8,649 bases of DNA, taken from contig JAHEBY010000093.1 in the NCBI GenBank assembly GCA_024642025.1, positions 1-8,649 of the forward strand, in the 5' to 3' direction. A program made the position numbers and the translations under genes. The first letter of the stretch is position 1. Each line of letters begins with the position of its first letter. This stretch comes from Comamonadaceae bacterium. GTDB taxonomy: Bacteria > Pseudomonadota > Gammaproteobacteria > Burkholderiales > Burkholderiaceae_C. The notes under the pieces are model-generated. The model was not told where the DNA came from. It made no database searches and saw only the letters and a list, made by a program, of their open reading frames with translations. Shown piece after piece: positions 1 to 5,786 of this stretch.

Positions 1-1
1 G

Positions 2-91
2 CCGTCTGCCGCACAAGGCATTGAAGCCGAGGCGCTTCGCCTGCTGGCGCTAAAAGACTCAGCGTCGCAGGATTCGAACCAGACAAGGTAG
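2..91 (+). CDS. Possible C-terminal tail of an unidentified protein
   Basis: Frame 2 of the plus strand is open from the window edge to a TAG at 89-91 and encodes 29 residues. The stretch AQGIEAEALRLLALK could be an amphipathic helix, followed by a polar Ser/Gln/Asn tail of the kind seen at protein C-termini. The other two plus frames stop within 60 bases. A minus-strand frame is also open to the left edge across part of this region, so the strand is not settled. I do not recognise the family. If it is real, this gene converges on the ABC ATPase gene, with about 100 bases between their stop codons. It is a weak call because only 90 bases are visible. Confidence 0.3.
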   Translation, partial: PSAAQGIEAEALRLLALKDSASQDSNQTR

Positions 92-137
92 AACGCCCGA
101 AACGATCCCGATCCCCGTATAATTTGCTATGTGTTAT

Positions 138-184
138 ATAGCAATAAAATGATGATGGACGGGGGTTATAGGCCAATTTAATCA
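138..184. repeat. Comamonadaceae-type intergenic repeat, copy 1
   Basis: This 47-bp unit aligns without gaps to 5738-5784: about 21 of the last 24 bases agree (GGGGG-TA-AGGCCAATTT-ATCA pattern), and about 33 of 47 overall. Both copies begin ATAGC and reach the GGGGG block after exactly the same distance. The start overlaps a 7-bp inverted repeat, TTGCTAT (124-130) and ATAGCAA (138-144), with a 7-base loop. From memory, elements containing 'ATAGC ... GGCTAGAGGCCAATTT' are scattered between genes in Comamonadaceae. I know no established function. The non-coding stretch 92-195 holds nothing else I can support. Confidence 0.6.
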
Positions 185-195
185 AGCCTTTTAGC

Positions 196-924
196 TTAAA
201 TTACCCGCCCTGCCTCAATCGTGATGCGCCGCTGACACCGCTCGGCAATACCCCGGTCGTGCGTGACCAGCACCAGCGTGGTACCGAGCGCCTCGTTCAG
301 TTCGAACATCAGCTTCATGATGGTTTCACCAGTCGCAAAGTCCAGACTGCCCGTTGGCTCATCCGCCAGTAACACGGCGGGCTTGACCACAAAGGCCCGC
401 GCCAGCGCCACCCGCTGCTGTTCGCCACCGGAAAGCACCTTGGGATAGTGGCCAAAACGCTCGGCAAGCCCCACATGGGCCAACATTTCAGCCGCAGCCT
501 TGCGGGAATCCTTGCGTCCGGCAAGCTCCAGCGGCAGCATCACGTTTTCAAGCGCCGTGAGGTTGCCCAGAAGCTGAAAGCTCTGAAAAACAAAACCCAG
601 CTGTTCGGCGCGCAGCGCTGCACGGTCATCCTCGCTCATCGCAAAGAGGTCCTGCCCGGCCAGCCTTACGGTGCCACGACTGGGCGTATCCAGCCCCGCG
701 ATGATGGACAGGAGCGTACTTTTGCCCGAGCCAGAGGCGCCCACTATGGCCACTGTTTCCTTTGGCGCCAACGAGAAATGAATATCGCGCAAAATATCCA
801 GGGTGCCCGTTGAGTCGGTGACAGACTTGAAAACATGGTCAACGGCAATAATTGCAGGGGTATCCACACGATTGTTGGCAACGTTTTTGACAGCCAAAGC
901 GGCATCGGCATTGAATTCAGACAT
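196..924 (-). CDS. LolD/YbbA-type ABC transporter ATP-binding protein
   Basis: This is a complete 242-residue ABC ATPase of the MacB/LolD/YbbA branch. Such ATPases normally power FtsX-like permeases that act on lipoproteins or envelope substrates from the cytoplasmic face. Visible motifs are Walker A GASGSGKST (62-70), Q-loop Gln114 in FVFQSFQLL, signature LSGGEQQRVALARA (164-177), Walker B VLLADEP (184-190), D-loop SLD (193-195) and switch His222. The N-terminus is about 20-25 residues longer than the core, somewhat longer than E. coli YbbA. I start it at the ATG of 924-922, behind a weak AAAGAAAG; an in-frame ATG at 942 is the alternative. The open frame continues much further upstream, but that part is antisense to tesA. 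Divergence from tesA favours YbbA over LolD. No permease follows in the 195 bases downstream, so the partner is unknown. Confidence 0.9.
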   Translation of the reverse strand: MSEFNADAALAVKNVANNRVDTPAIIAVDHVFKSVTDSTGTLDILRDIHFSLAPKETVAIVGASGSGKSTLLSIIAGLDTPSRGTVRLAGQDLFAMSEDDRAALRAEQLGFVFQSFQLLGNLTALENVMLPLELAGRKDSRKAAAEMLAHVGLAERFGHYPKVLSGGEQQRVALARAFVVKPAVLLADEPTGSLDFATGETIMKLMFELNEALGTTLVLVTHDRGIAERCQRRITIEAGRVI

Positions 925-1591
925 GAGACTTTCTTTATCCATACGGCACTGTATCGCGGCCTGCCTGCTGTTGTCCGGCATGGGGGTTTGGGCCGCAACT
1001 AAACCCCCAAAGGCTTCAGCACCCTTGCCTGCACCTGCCACCATTTTGATTGTTGGCGATTCGCTCAGTGCCGAGTATGGCCTCAAACGCGGCACCGGCT
1101 GGGCGGCGCTGCTGGAGCAGCGCCTGCAGGCCGAAAAGATCAATGCGCATGTCATCAACGCAAGCATCAGTGGCGACACCACTGCGGGTGGACGGTCCCG
1201 CCTGCCAGCTCTATTGGCCCAGCACAAGCCGACGCAGGTGGTTCTGGAGCTGGGCGGTAACGATGCCTTGAGGGGCTTGCCACTGAAGCTCACAGAAGAC
1301 AATTTGACCCGCATGACGCAGATCGCGCAAAAGGCGGGCGCCAAAGTGCTTCTGGTTGGCATGGAGGTTCCGCCCAACTATGGCGCCGATTACGCCGCAC
1401 GTTTTGCGGGCACATTCAAAACTGTGGCGAGTAGCACCAAAGCCGGATTGGTGCCATTTTTATTGAAAGGCGTGGCGGATGTGCCCGATTCATTGAAGAA
1501 CTTCCAGAGCGACCGCATCCACCCCAACGAAGCCTCGCACCCCACCATATTGGCCAACGTATGGCCCGAATTGAAGAAGCTGCTGAAATGA
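923..1591 (+). CDS. tesA: Periplasmic SGNH hydrolase, arylesterase/acyl-CoA thioesterase I (TesA)
   Basis: This 222-residue SGNH (GDSL) hydrolase is probably periplasmic and cleaves ester or thioester bonds; E. coli TesA is thioesterase I/protease I/lysophospholipase L1. Residues 1-25 form a signal peptide: R2 and R8, a hydrophobic core CIAACLLLSG, and a likely cleavage after GVWA. The four family blocks are present: GDSL with nucleophile Ser47, the SISGD block with oxyanion Gly84, GGND with Asn113, and SDRIH with Asp197 and His200 completing the triad. A Pro/Ala-rich spacer (27-39) separates signal and domain. The ATG at 923 is the start that gives a proper signal peptide, but no good Shine-Dalgarno precedes it. 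It overlaps the ATPase start codon by 2 bp, so its promoter must lie inside that gene. selU follows after 13 bp, suggesting an operon. Confidence 0.92.
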   Translation: MRLSLSIRHCIAACLLLSGMGVWAATKPPKASAPLPAPATILIVGDSLSAEYGLKRGTGWAALLEQRLQAEKINAHVINASISGDTTAGGRSRLPALLAQHKPTQVVLELGGNDALRGLPLKLTEDNLTRMTQIAQKAGAKVLLVGMEVPPNYGADYAARFAGTFKTVASSTKAGLVPFLLKGVADVPDSLKNFQSDRIHPNEASHPTILANVWPELKKLLK

Positions 1592-1604
1592 ACAGGCTGA
1601 ATCC

Positions 1605-2663
1605 ATGAGTCTGACAGCCCTGCCCGCTGACGAGGTCATTCGGCGCTGGAACGAGTTCGACACCATTGTGGACGCCCGCACCGAAGACGAATTTGCAGAG
1701 GACCACCTGCCCGGCGCCGTCAATTGGCCTACGCTGGACAATCAGCAACGCATCACCGTTGGCACCACGTACAAACAGGTCAACGCCTTTGAGGCGAAAA
1801 AGATGGGGGCTGCCATGGCGGCACACAACATCTCACGTCACATCGAGCGGGATGTTCTGGACAAGCCCAGGGACTGGAAACCGCTGACCTATTGCTGGCG
1901 GGGCGGCAAGCGCAGCGGCTCACTGTCGCTGATTCTTGACCAGATCGGATTCAAGGTCACACTCATTGAAGGCGGCTACAAGGCGTTTCGGGCGGCGGTG
2001 GTGCAGGACATTCCTCGCCTCGCCGCACAGTTTGACTGGCGTGTAATCTGCGGCACCACAGGTTCAGGCAAAACCCGCCTGCTGCAAGCCATCACCAATG
2101 CAGGGGGGCAGACTCTCGATCTTGAAGCGCTGGCCAACCATCGCAGCTCGGTTCTGGGTGCCATTCCCGGCGTGCCGCAACCGACCCAGAAGCGTTTTGA
2201 CACCCTGATCTGGGACCGGCTTCGCCAGCTGGACCCGACACGACCTGTTTTTGTAGAGAGCGAAAGCAAAAAAGTTGGCAACGTTGCGGTGCCAACCGCG
2301 CTGATTGAAGCCATGCGCGCGGGCAACTGCCTGAACCTTGTCTTGACGGACACCGAGCGCGTCAAGCTGCTGATGGAGGACTATGATTTTTTTGTGAAAG
2401 ACCAGACCTTCTTCTGCAAGCGGCTCGAAGCGCTGCGTGAGATTCGTGGCAAAGTTGTCATTGATGCTTGGCAAGCTGCGGTCAAAGCGGGAAACATCGA
2501 GTCAGTGGTGCAGGAGCTTCTGACTACCCATTACGACCCGGTTTATGTTCAATCCATGCAGAGGAATTTCCGGCACTACGCAGCTGCCAACGAACTGCGC
2601 CCGGCCAGTCGCGACATGGCGGCTTTTAATGAAGTTGCTCGATCAGTGATCCGGACGGCTTGA
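1605..2663 (+). CDS. selU: tRNA 2-selenouridine synthase (SelU/MnmH)
   Basis: This 352-residue enzyme converts 2-thiouridine to 2-selenouridine at the wobble position (U34) of tRNAs for Lys, Glu and Gln, through a geranylated intermediate, using selenophosphate from SelD. The N-terminal rhodanese domain (about 1-135) carries the CWRGG loop with the essential Cys97, the same number as in E. coli. The C-terminal P-loop domain begins near 145 with Walker A GTTGSGKT (150-157), followed by the family segment LDLEALANHRSS (171-182) and FVESESKKVGN (216-226). Length is close to E. coli SelU (about 364). The ATG at 1605 lies 13 bp after the tesA stop, with a modest AGG upstream. selD is not in the window. 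The gene ends 22 bp from a convergent small gene, and I see no terminator hairpin between them. Confidence 0.95.
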   Translation: MSLTALPADEVIRRWNEFDTIVDARTEDEFAEDHLPGAVNWPTLDNQQRITVGTTYKQVNAFEAKKMGAAMAAHNISRHIERDVLDKPRDWKPLTYCWRGGKRSGSLSLILDQIGFKVTLIEGGYKAFRAAVVQDIPRLAAQFDWRVICGTTGSGKTRLLQAITNAGGQTLDLEALANHRSSVLGAIPGVPQPTQKRFDTLIWDRLRQLDPTRPVFVESESKKVGNVAVPTALIEAMRAGNCLNLVLTDTERVKLLMEDYDFFVKDQTFFCKRLEALREIRGKVVIDAWQAAVKAGNIESVVQELLTTHYDPVYVQSMQRNFRHYAAANELRPASRDMAAFNEVARSVIRTA

Positions 2664-2685
2664 CGCTACAGGCCGATATCAAACT

Positions 2686-2874
2686 TTATCCGCCCGACTG
2701 GCCGCTGTTTTGAGAGTCGCCTGCCACGTCGGCACCATCGTCACCCTCGTGGCTGTCCGGTTCTGGAGCGTCGCCAGCCTTGCGCTCAGCTTTTTGCTTG
2801 AGCTTGTCCTCTTTTTTCTTCTTCTTTGCCAGTTCCTTCTGACGTTTCTCGTATCCGTAGTTTGGAGTTGCCAA
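2686..2874 (-). CDS. Small Lys-rich hypothetical protein, TTG start
   Basis: This 62-residue protein begins (M)ATPNYGYEKRQKELAKKK. It has a highly basic segment (residues 9-33, rich in Lys, Arg and Glu, probably a single charged helix) and then an acidic, Gly/Ser/Asp-rich tail (34-62) that looks disordered. Small proteins with an N-terminal 'NYxYEKRQ' and a Lys-rich stretch recur in Burkholderiales, which supports this frame over the overlapping 76-codon frame starting at 2909. The start is TTG (2874-2872); no ATG is available in frame nearby. GAAAG, about 6 bases upstream, overlaps the end of the preceding gene and could be its ribosome site. The gap to the DUF2189 gene stop is 9 bp, so the two are probably co-transcribed. 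Function is unknown; charge suggests nucleic acid or ribosome contact, but that is a guess. Confidence 0.75.
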   Translation of the reverse strand: MATPNYGYEKRQKELAKKKKKEDKLKQKAERKAGDAPEPDSHEGDDGADVAGDSQNSGQSGG

Positions 2875-2883
2875 TGTTCGCTT

Positions 2884-3741
2884 TCAGTTTGATGGCACCA
2901 CTTTAACATCTTCGTCCAGCCACTTCACCGAGCCACGATAGGCGTGCCAGCTTGCATGGCCGAGCCAGGGGCCAATAACCAGTAATCCGCCACCCCAGGG
3001 CATCAGCGCCAGCGCCACCAGCCCGGTTAGCAGCAGGCCCCAAAGCAACATGACCGCAACGTTTTCAAACACCACCTGCAGGCTGGCGATGGCTGCGGAG
3101 ATGGCGTCAGTGTCGCGGTCAAGAATCATCGGGATCGACACAACCGAGACGCCAAAAACCACTGCCGCAAAGGCCCCACCGACCAACAAATAAACAATCA
3201 GGAACTCCCAATTCTCGGGGCTGAAAATAGCCTGTACTACGCCAGTGGTAGACGGCATGCCGGTATTGAAAAAGACGGCGAACACGACCAACGATGCCCT
3301 ACCCCACAATAGCTCCAGCACAATCAGCACCAAAACCAGCATCGCCATGCTGCGCAGGTGACTGTCCCAGCAGGTCAGTGATGCGCCCAAGGCATTGGGC
3401 AAACCCTGCTCTCTGCGTCGGCTGACTTCGTACAGCCCCATCGCTAGAAAAGGGCCCACCAAAAGGCAGCCCGAAGCGATGGACATGGTGTATTCAGGCT
3501 TGTTGCGAAAAACGGCACCCAGAAGCAGCGCCATGACCCAAAAGCACAAGCCATAAAAGAGTGCAATGGCCTTGGCGTCCAGCAGGTCACGCCAGCCGGC
3601 AGCCAGCCAGCGAAACGGGTCCAACAGGCTCAACTCCGAGATTTTTTTGGTTGGTGCGTCGTGCTTGGGTGGCACGTATGGCGGGACAGACCCACCTCCC
3701 TGGCCGTCTGGATTTGCTAACTGATCGGTCGGGCCATGCAT
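2884..3741 (-). CDS. DUF2189/BPSS1780-type polytopic inner-membrane protein
   Basis: This 285-residue protein has a Pro/Gly-rich soluble N-terminus (1-35), the family-like motif LLDPFRWLAAGWRDL (39-53), and about six hydrophobic segments near 57-78, 86-106, 130-158, 178-205, 225-247 and 250-263. Between the last pairs lies IPMILDRDTDAISAAIAS (203-220), a loop that I recall as conserved in DUF2189 proteins. The short tail after about 265 ends KWLDEDVKVVPSN. The family is common in proteobacteria and, as far as I know, has no established function. The ATG at 3741 is the only reasonable start, because an in-frame TAA lies about 30 bases upstream and the next Met is residue 70. Its initiation region is folded into a hairpin (3740-3755). 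The Lys-rich small gene follows after 9 bp. Upstream, 124 bp separate it from metC. Confidence 0.8.
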   Translation of the reverse strand: MHGPTDQLANPDGQGGGSVPPYVPPKHDAPTKKISELSLLDPFRWLAAGWRDLLDAKAIALFYGLCFWVMALLLGAVFRNKPEYTMSIASGCLLVGPFLAMGLYEVSRRREQGLPNALGASLTCWDSHLRSMAMLVLVLIVLELLWGRASLVVFAVFFNTGMPSTTGVVQAIFSPENWEFLIVYLLVGGAFAAVVFGVSVVSIPMILDRDTDAISAAIASLQVVFENVAVMLLWGLLLTGLVALALMPWGGGLLVIGPWLGHASWHAYRGSVKWLDEDVKVVPSN

Positions 3742-3755
3742 AGCCTTGAGGCTAT
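3740..3755 (-). promoter_or_regulatory. Hairpin over the DUF2189-gene start codon
   Basis: On the transcribed strand the sequence reads ATAGCC-TCAA-GGCTAT followed by G. It is a perfect 6-bp stem with a four-base loop, and its last two bases are the A and U of the AUG at 3741-3739. The only Shine-Dalgarno-like AAGG spans loop and stem and is just 2 bases from the AUG. If it forms in mRNA, the hairpin would mask initiation. Function is inferred from sequence alone. Confidence 0.35.
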
Positions 3756-3831
3756 AGAAGTCGAAAGATTACGGCTATACAGGTAAATACCGACCCGATC
3801 ACGTGGCCTGTAAAGATTAGCAGGGTGGCCG

Positions 3832-3847
3832 CGCGCAGCCTTGCGCG
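3832..3847. other. G+C-rich hairpin downstream of metC
   Basis: CGCGC (3832-3836) and GCGCG (3843-3847) form a 5-bp all-G/C stem around the six-base loop AGCCTT. It starts 18 bases beyond the metC stop codon, where a terminator could be expected, but no T-tract follows on the minus strand, so intrinsic termination is doubtful. The rest of the 124-bp gap (3742-3865) must hold any promoter for the DUF2189 operon. I see an inverted pair TACAGG (3778-3783)/CCTGTA (3807-3812) there, but no convincing -35/-10 pair. Confidence 0.3.
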
Positions 3848-3865
3848 ATTGTTTCGGGCGACCCG

Positions 3866-5074
3866 TTACGACAGCGCCCCGGCAAGCGCATGCTCAAGGT
3901 CGGCCTGCAGGTCAGCCGCCACCTCCAGCCCAATGGAAAACCGCACCAGCGTGCCTTCGTGAAGATGCTGAGGCCGGGTGCCGCGCATTTGAGCGAGGTC
4001 ATAGGGCACGACCAAACTCATGGGGCCGCCCCAGCTGTAGCCGATTTTGAAGAGCTTCAGGGCATCGCAAAACGCATCGACCCGGTCTCGGCTGAACCGG
4101 GCATCCACCATGACGCTGAACAGGCCGGCCGCGCCGCCAGCCCCGCTTTTGCAAAGCGACTTCCAATTCTCATGACCGGGCGAACCCGGCAGGGAAGGAT
4201 GCAGCACCTGGGTAAATTCGCGCCGCGTCTGACTCCATGTGGCCAAAGCGCGGGTTGTCTCGTCGTGAGCACGATAGCGCAGCGCCATGCTGGGTAGCGA
4301 TCGCAGAACAGCTTCTGCGTCGTTCGCGCCGACTCCAAGGCCCAAGCGCATATGGGTCAACTTGAACTTCATGGCCAGCGAGTCACTTCGTGTGATGACG
4401 CTACCCATCAACACATCGCCGCCCCCACTTGGGTATTTGGTCAGAGCGTGGACCGACACATCGACGCCGAGCGGGGAATCTGCGCCCGGCATCAGGTCAA
4501 ATGGCGAGAACGCGAGGCCTGCGCCCCATGTATTGTCCAGCGCAGCGGTGACGTCACGAGCCTTGCAAATTCTGACCATTTCACACAGGTCGGGAAACTC
4601 CAGTGTGACCGACCCAGCCGCCTCCAGCCAAACCAGCTTCGTATGAGTCGATATTTTGGCCGCCAGGTCCTCTGGGTTCATGGCGTCATAGAAACTGTGG
4701 CTGATGCCGAATGCCTTGAGCTCTCCCGCTGCCAGCACTTTACTGGGGCCGTAAGCGTTGTCTGGAATGAGCACCTCGTCGCCGCTCTTTAGCAGGGACA
4801 ACGCCGTGAGCGCAATGGCGGCCAGGCCACTTGGTGCCAGCACGCAATGCTTGCCGCCTTCGAGCGTGCACAGCCGCTCTTCGAGCATGTAGGTTGTGGG
4901 TGTGCCGTGCAGCCCATACGTGTAAGCACTTTTGTCTTTCCATTCAAAGTTCCGCATCGCCGCGACATTTGGAAAGATCACGGTGGACGCCTTGAACACG
5001 CCCGGCTGCGGCGCAGCAAAACCCTCAGGGGGCAAGTAAGCGTGGTGAATCAGCGAGGTGGTGAGGTCTGTCAT
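3866..5074 (-). CDS. metC: Cystathionine beta-lyase (MetC), PLP-dependent
   Basis: This 402-residue enzyme of the Cys/Met-metabolism PLP family (fold type I) cleaves cystathionine to homocysteine, pyruvate and ammonia in methionine synthesis. The PLP lysine is Lys213 in SVHALTKYPSGGGD, with Asp180 (LDNTWGAG) for the pyridine nitrogen. The segments YSWGGPMSLV (346-355) and TLVRFSIGLE (375-384), with the carboxylate-binding Arg378, closely match E. coli MetC, which favours beta-lyase over gamma-synthase or gamma-lyase. At the position of E. coli Arg58 (YGRRGT), a PLP-phosphate ligand from the neighbouring subunit, this protein has Leu55 (YGLHGT). The start at 5074 gives the usual N-terminus MTDLTTSLIH; the open frame continues 57 bases upstream into a repeat and is probably not translated. 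No strong Shine-Dalgarno is visible. No other methionine gene is in the window. Confidence 0.88.
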   Translation of the reverse strand: MTDLTTSLIHHAYLPPEGFAAPQPGVFKASTVIFPNVAAMRNFEWKDKSAYTYGLHGTPTTYMLEERLCTLEGGKHCVLAPSGLAAIALTALSLLKSGDEVLIPDNAYGPSKVLAAGELKAFGISHSFYDAMNPEDLAAKISTHTKLVWLEAAGSVTLEFPDLCEMVRICKARDVTAALDNTWGAGLAFSPFDLMPGADSPLGVDVSVHALTKYPSGGGDVLMGSVITRSDSLAMKFKLTHMRLGLGVGANDAEAVLRSLPSMALRYRAHDETTRALATWSQTRREFTQVLHPSLPGSPGHENWKSLCKSGAGGAAGLFSVMVDARFSRDRVDAFCDALKLFKIGYSWGGPMSLVVPYDLAQMRGTRPQHLHEGTLVRFSIGLEVAADLQADLEHALAGALS

Positions 5075-5089
5075 GGGATTAAACGCAAG

Positions 5090-5189
5090 AGCGGCGGAGC
5101 GTGGGAGCCATTTTCCGCCGGGCCGCCCCAAGGAAAATCAGGCCCCTCGGGGGGCAGCGACCCGCGCAGCGGCGAAGCGTGGGGGTCAT
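5090..5189. repeat. G+C-rich Comamonadaceae intergenic element
   Basis: The element fills nearly the whole gap between the phosphoribosyltransferase stop and the metC start. Its ends are 22-bp direct repeats, 5090-5111 and 5168-5189, identical at 19 of 22 positions (AGCGGCG-AGCGTGGG core). Between them lie GGGCCGCCCCAAGG and a hairpin GCCCC-TCGG-GGGGC (5142-5155). From memory, sequences of the type 'GCCGCCCCAAGG ... CCCTCGGGGGGCAGCGA ... GCGAAGCGTGGGGG' are widely dispersed between genes in Comamonadaceae. It carries no coding capacity that I can support. Confidence 0.6.
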
Positions 5190-5194
5190 GTGTT

Positions 5195-5722
5195 TCAAAC
5201 ACTCCATTTCTGGATCAGCTGCTCCGGGCGCATGGCGTCGTAACCCTCAAAGGGCTGGTGAATCCATGGGTTGGTGGGCAAGAACTCCACAGAATAATCT
5301 GGCGTGAAGGTAGACAGTGCCTTGGTCCAGATCACGGCGCTGCGCAGCTCGGTGATGGGCGCATAGTTGTTCTTCAGCTGGTTGATAACGGCGTTGAGTG
5401 TGTGGCCAGAATCAGCCAAATCGTCGACCAGCAGCACTTTGCCTGCAATTTCACCCTTGGGCGTGGTGATGAAGCGCGCAATGTCCAGGTGGCCCTGAAC
5501 GGTGCCGGCATCAGACCGGTAGGAGCTGGTGGACATGATGGCCAGTGGCTTGTCGAACACACGGGAGAGGATGTCGCCGGGGCGCATGCCACCGCGGGCC
5601 AGACACAGGATGGTGTCGAACTGCCACCCCGACTGGTGGATTTTGATGGCCAGCTTTTCGATCAGGTTGTGGTATTCGTCATAACTGACGTAGAGGTGTT
5701 TACCATCTTCTGTCAACATCAT
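5195..5722 (-). CDS. Purine-type phosphoribosyltransferase (type I PRTase)
   Basis: This 175-residue cytoplasmic PRTase probably transfers phosphoribose from PRPP to a purine base (xanthine, guanine or hypoxanthine) in salvage. The PRPP-binding signature is VLLVDDLADSGHT (96-108), with the acidic pair Asp100/Asp101. An upstream loop, CLARGGMRPGD (40-50), matches the pyrophosphate-binding region. The late segment NPWIHQPFE (151-159) resembles the hood region of Gpt/Hpt-like enzymes, where an aromatic residue stacks on the base. It is slightly longer than E. coli Gpt (152). Two adjacent ATGs (5722 and 5719) sit behind a strong AGGAG; the second has the better spacing, so the protein may begin at Met2. 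It lies 94 bp after purA, across a hairpin and a repeat, so co-transcription is possible but may be reduced. The exact base preference cannot be read from sequence. Confidence 0.85.
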   Translation of the reverse strand: MMLTEDGKHLYVSYDEYHNLIEKLAIKIHQSGWQFDTILCLARGGMRPGDILSRVFDKPLAIMSTSSYRSDAGTVQGHLDIARFITTPKGEIAGKVLLVDDLADSGHTLNAVINQLKNNYAPITELRSAVIWTKALSTFTPDYSVEFLPTNPWIHQPFEGYDAMRPEQLIQKWSV

Positions 5723-5726
5723 TTTG

Positions 5727-5731
5727 CTCCT
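5727..5731 (-). promoter_or_regulatory. Strong ribosome binding site of the PRTase gene
   Basis: AGGAG on the minus strand lies 4 bases before the ATG at 5722 and 7 before the ATG at 5719. It is the clearest Shine-Dalgarno in the window and the spacing favours the second ATG. It sits just beyond the end of the intergenic repeat copy 2. Confidence 0.7.
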
Positions 5732-5737
5732 GATTTA

Positions 5738-5784
5738 ATAGCTTTGTATGCATATTTGATGGGGGCTAAAGGCCAATTTCATCA
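5738..5784. repeat. Comamonadaceae-type intergenic repeat, copy 2
   Basis: This is the second 47-bp unit, in the same orientation as 138-184 and with identical spacing from ATAGC to GGGGG and to ATCA. It lies in the leader of the phosphoribosyltransferase gene, between its ribosome site and the hairpin/T-tract after purA, so it would be transcribed if purA and the PRTase share a message. Confidence 0.6.
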
Positions 5785-5786
5785 TG

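Noticed and set aside
118..123. Exact TATAAT resembling a -10 box on the plus strand.
   Set aside because: No -35-like hexamer lies at 16-18 bases upstream, and it would drive transcription only into the antisense of the ATPase gene.
925..1377. N-terminal extension of the ABC ATPase by about 150 residues (open frame to 1377).
   Set aside because: It is antisense to tesA, with its signal peptide and catalytic blocks, has no ABC family counterpart, and the ATG at 924 gives a normal-length ATPase.
2388..2394. Run of seven T in selU as a possible frameshift site.
   Set aside because: The reading frame is intact on both sides and the protein continues with family-like sequence to a normal length.
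2679..2909. Alternative 76-codon minus-strand frame starting with ATG at 2909.
   Set aside because: It overlaps the end of the DUF2189 gene and lacks the NYxYEKRQ-like N-terminus; the TTG frame fits a recurring small family better.
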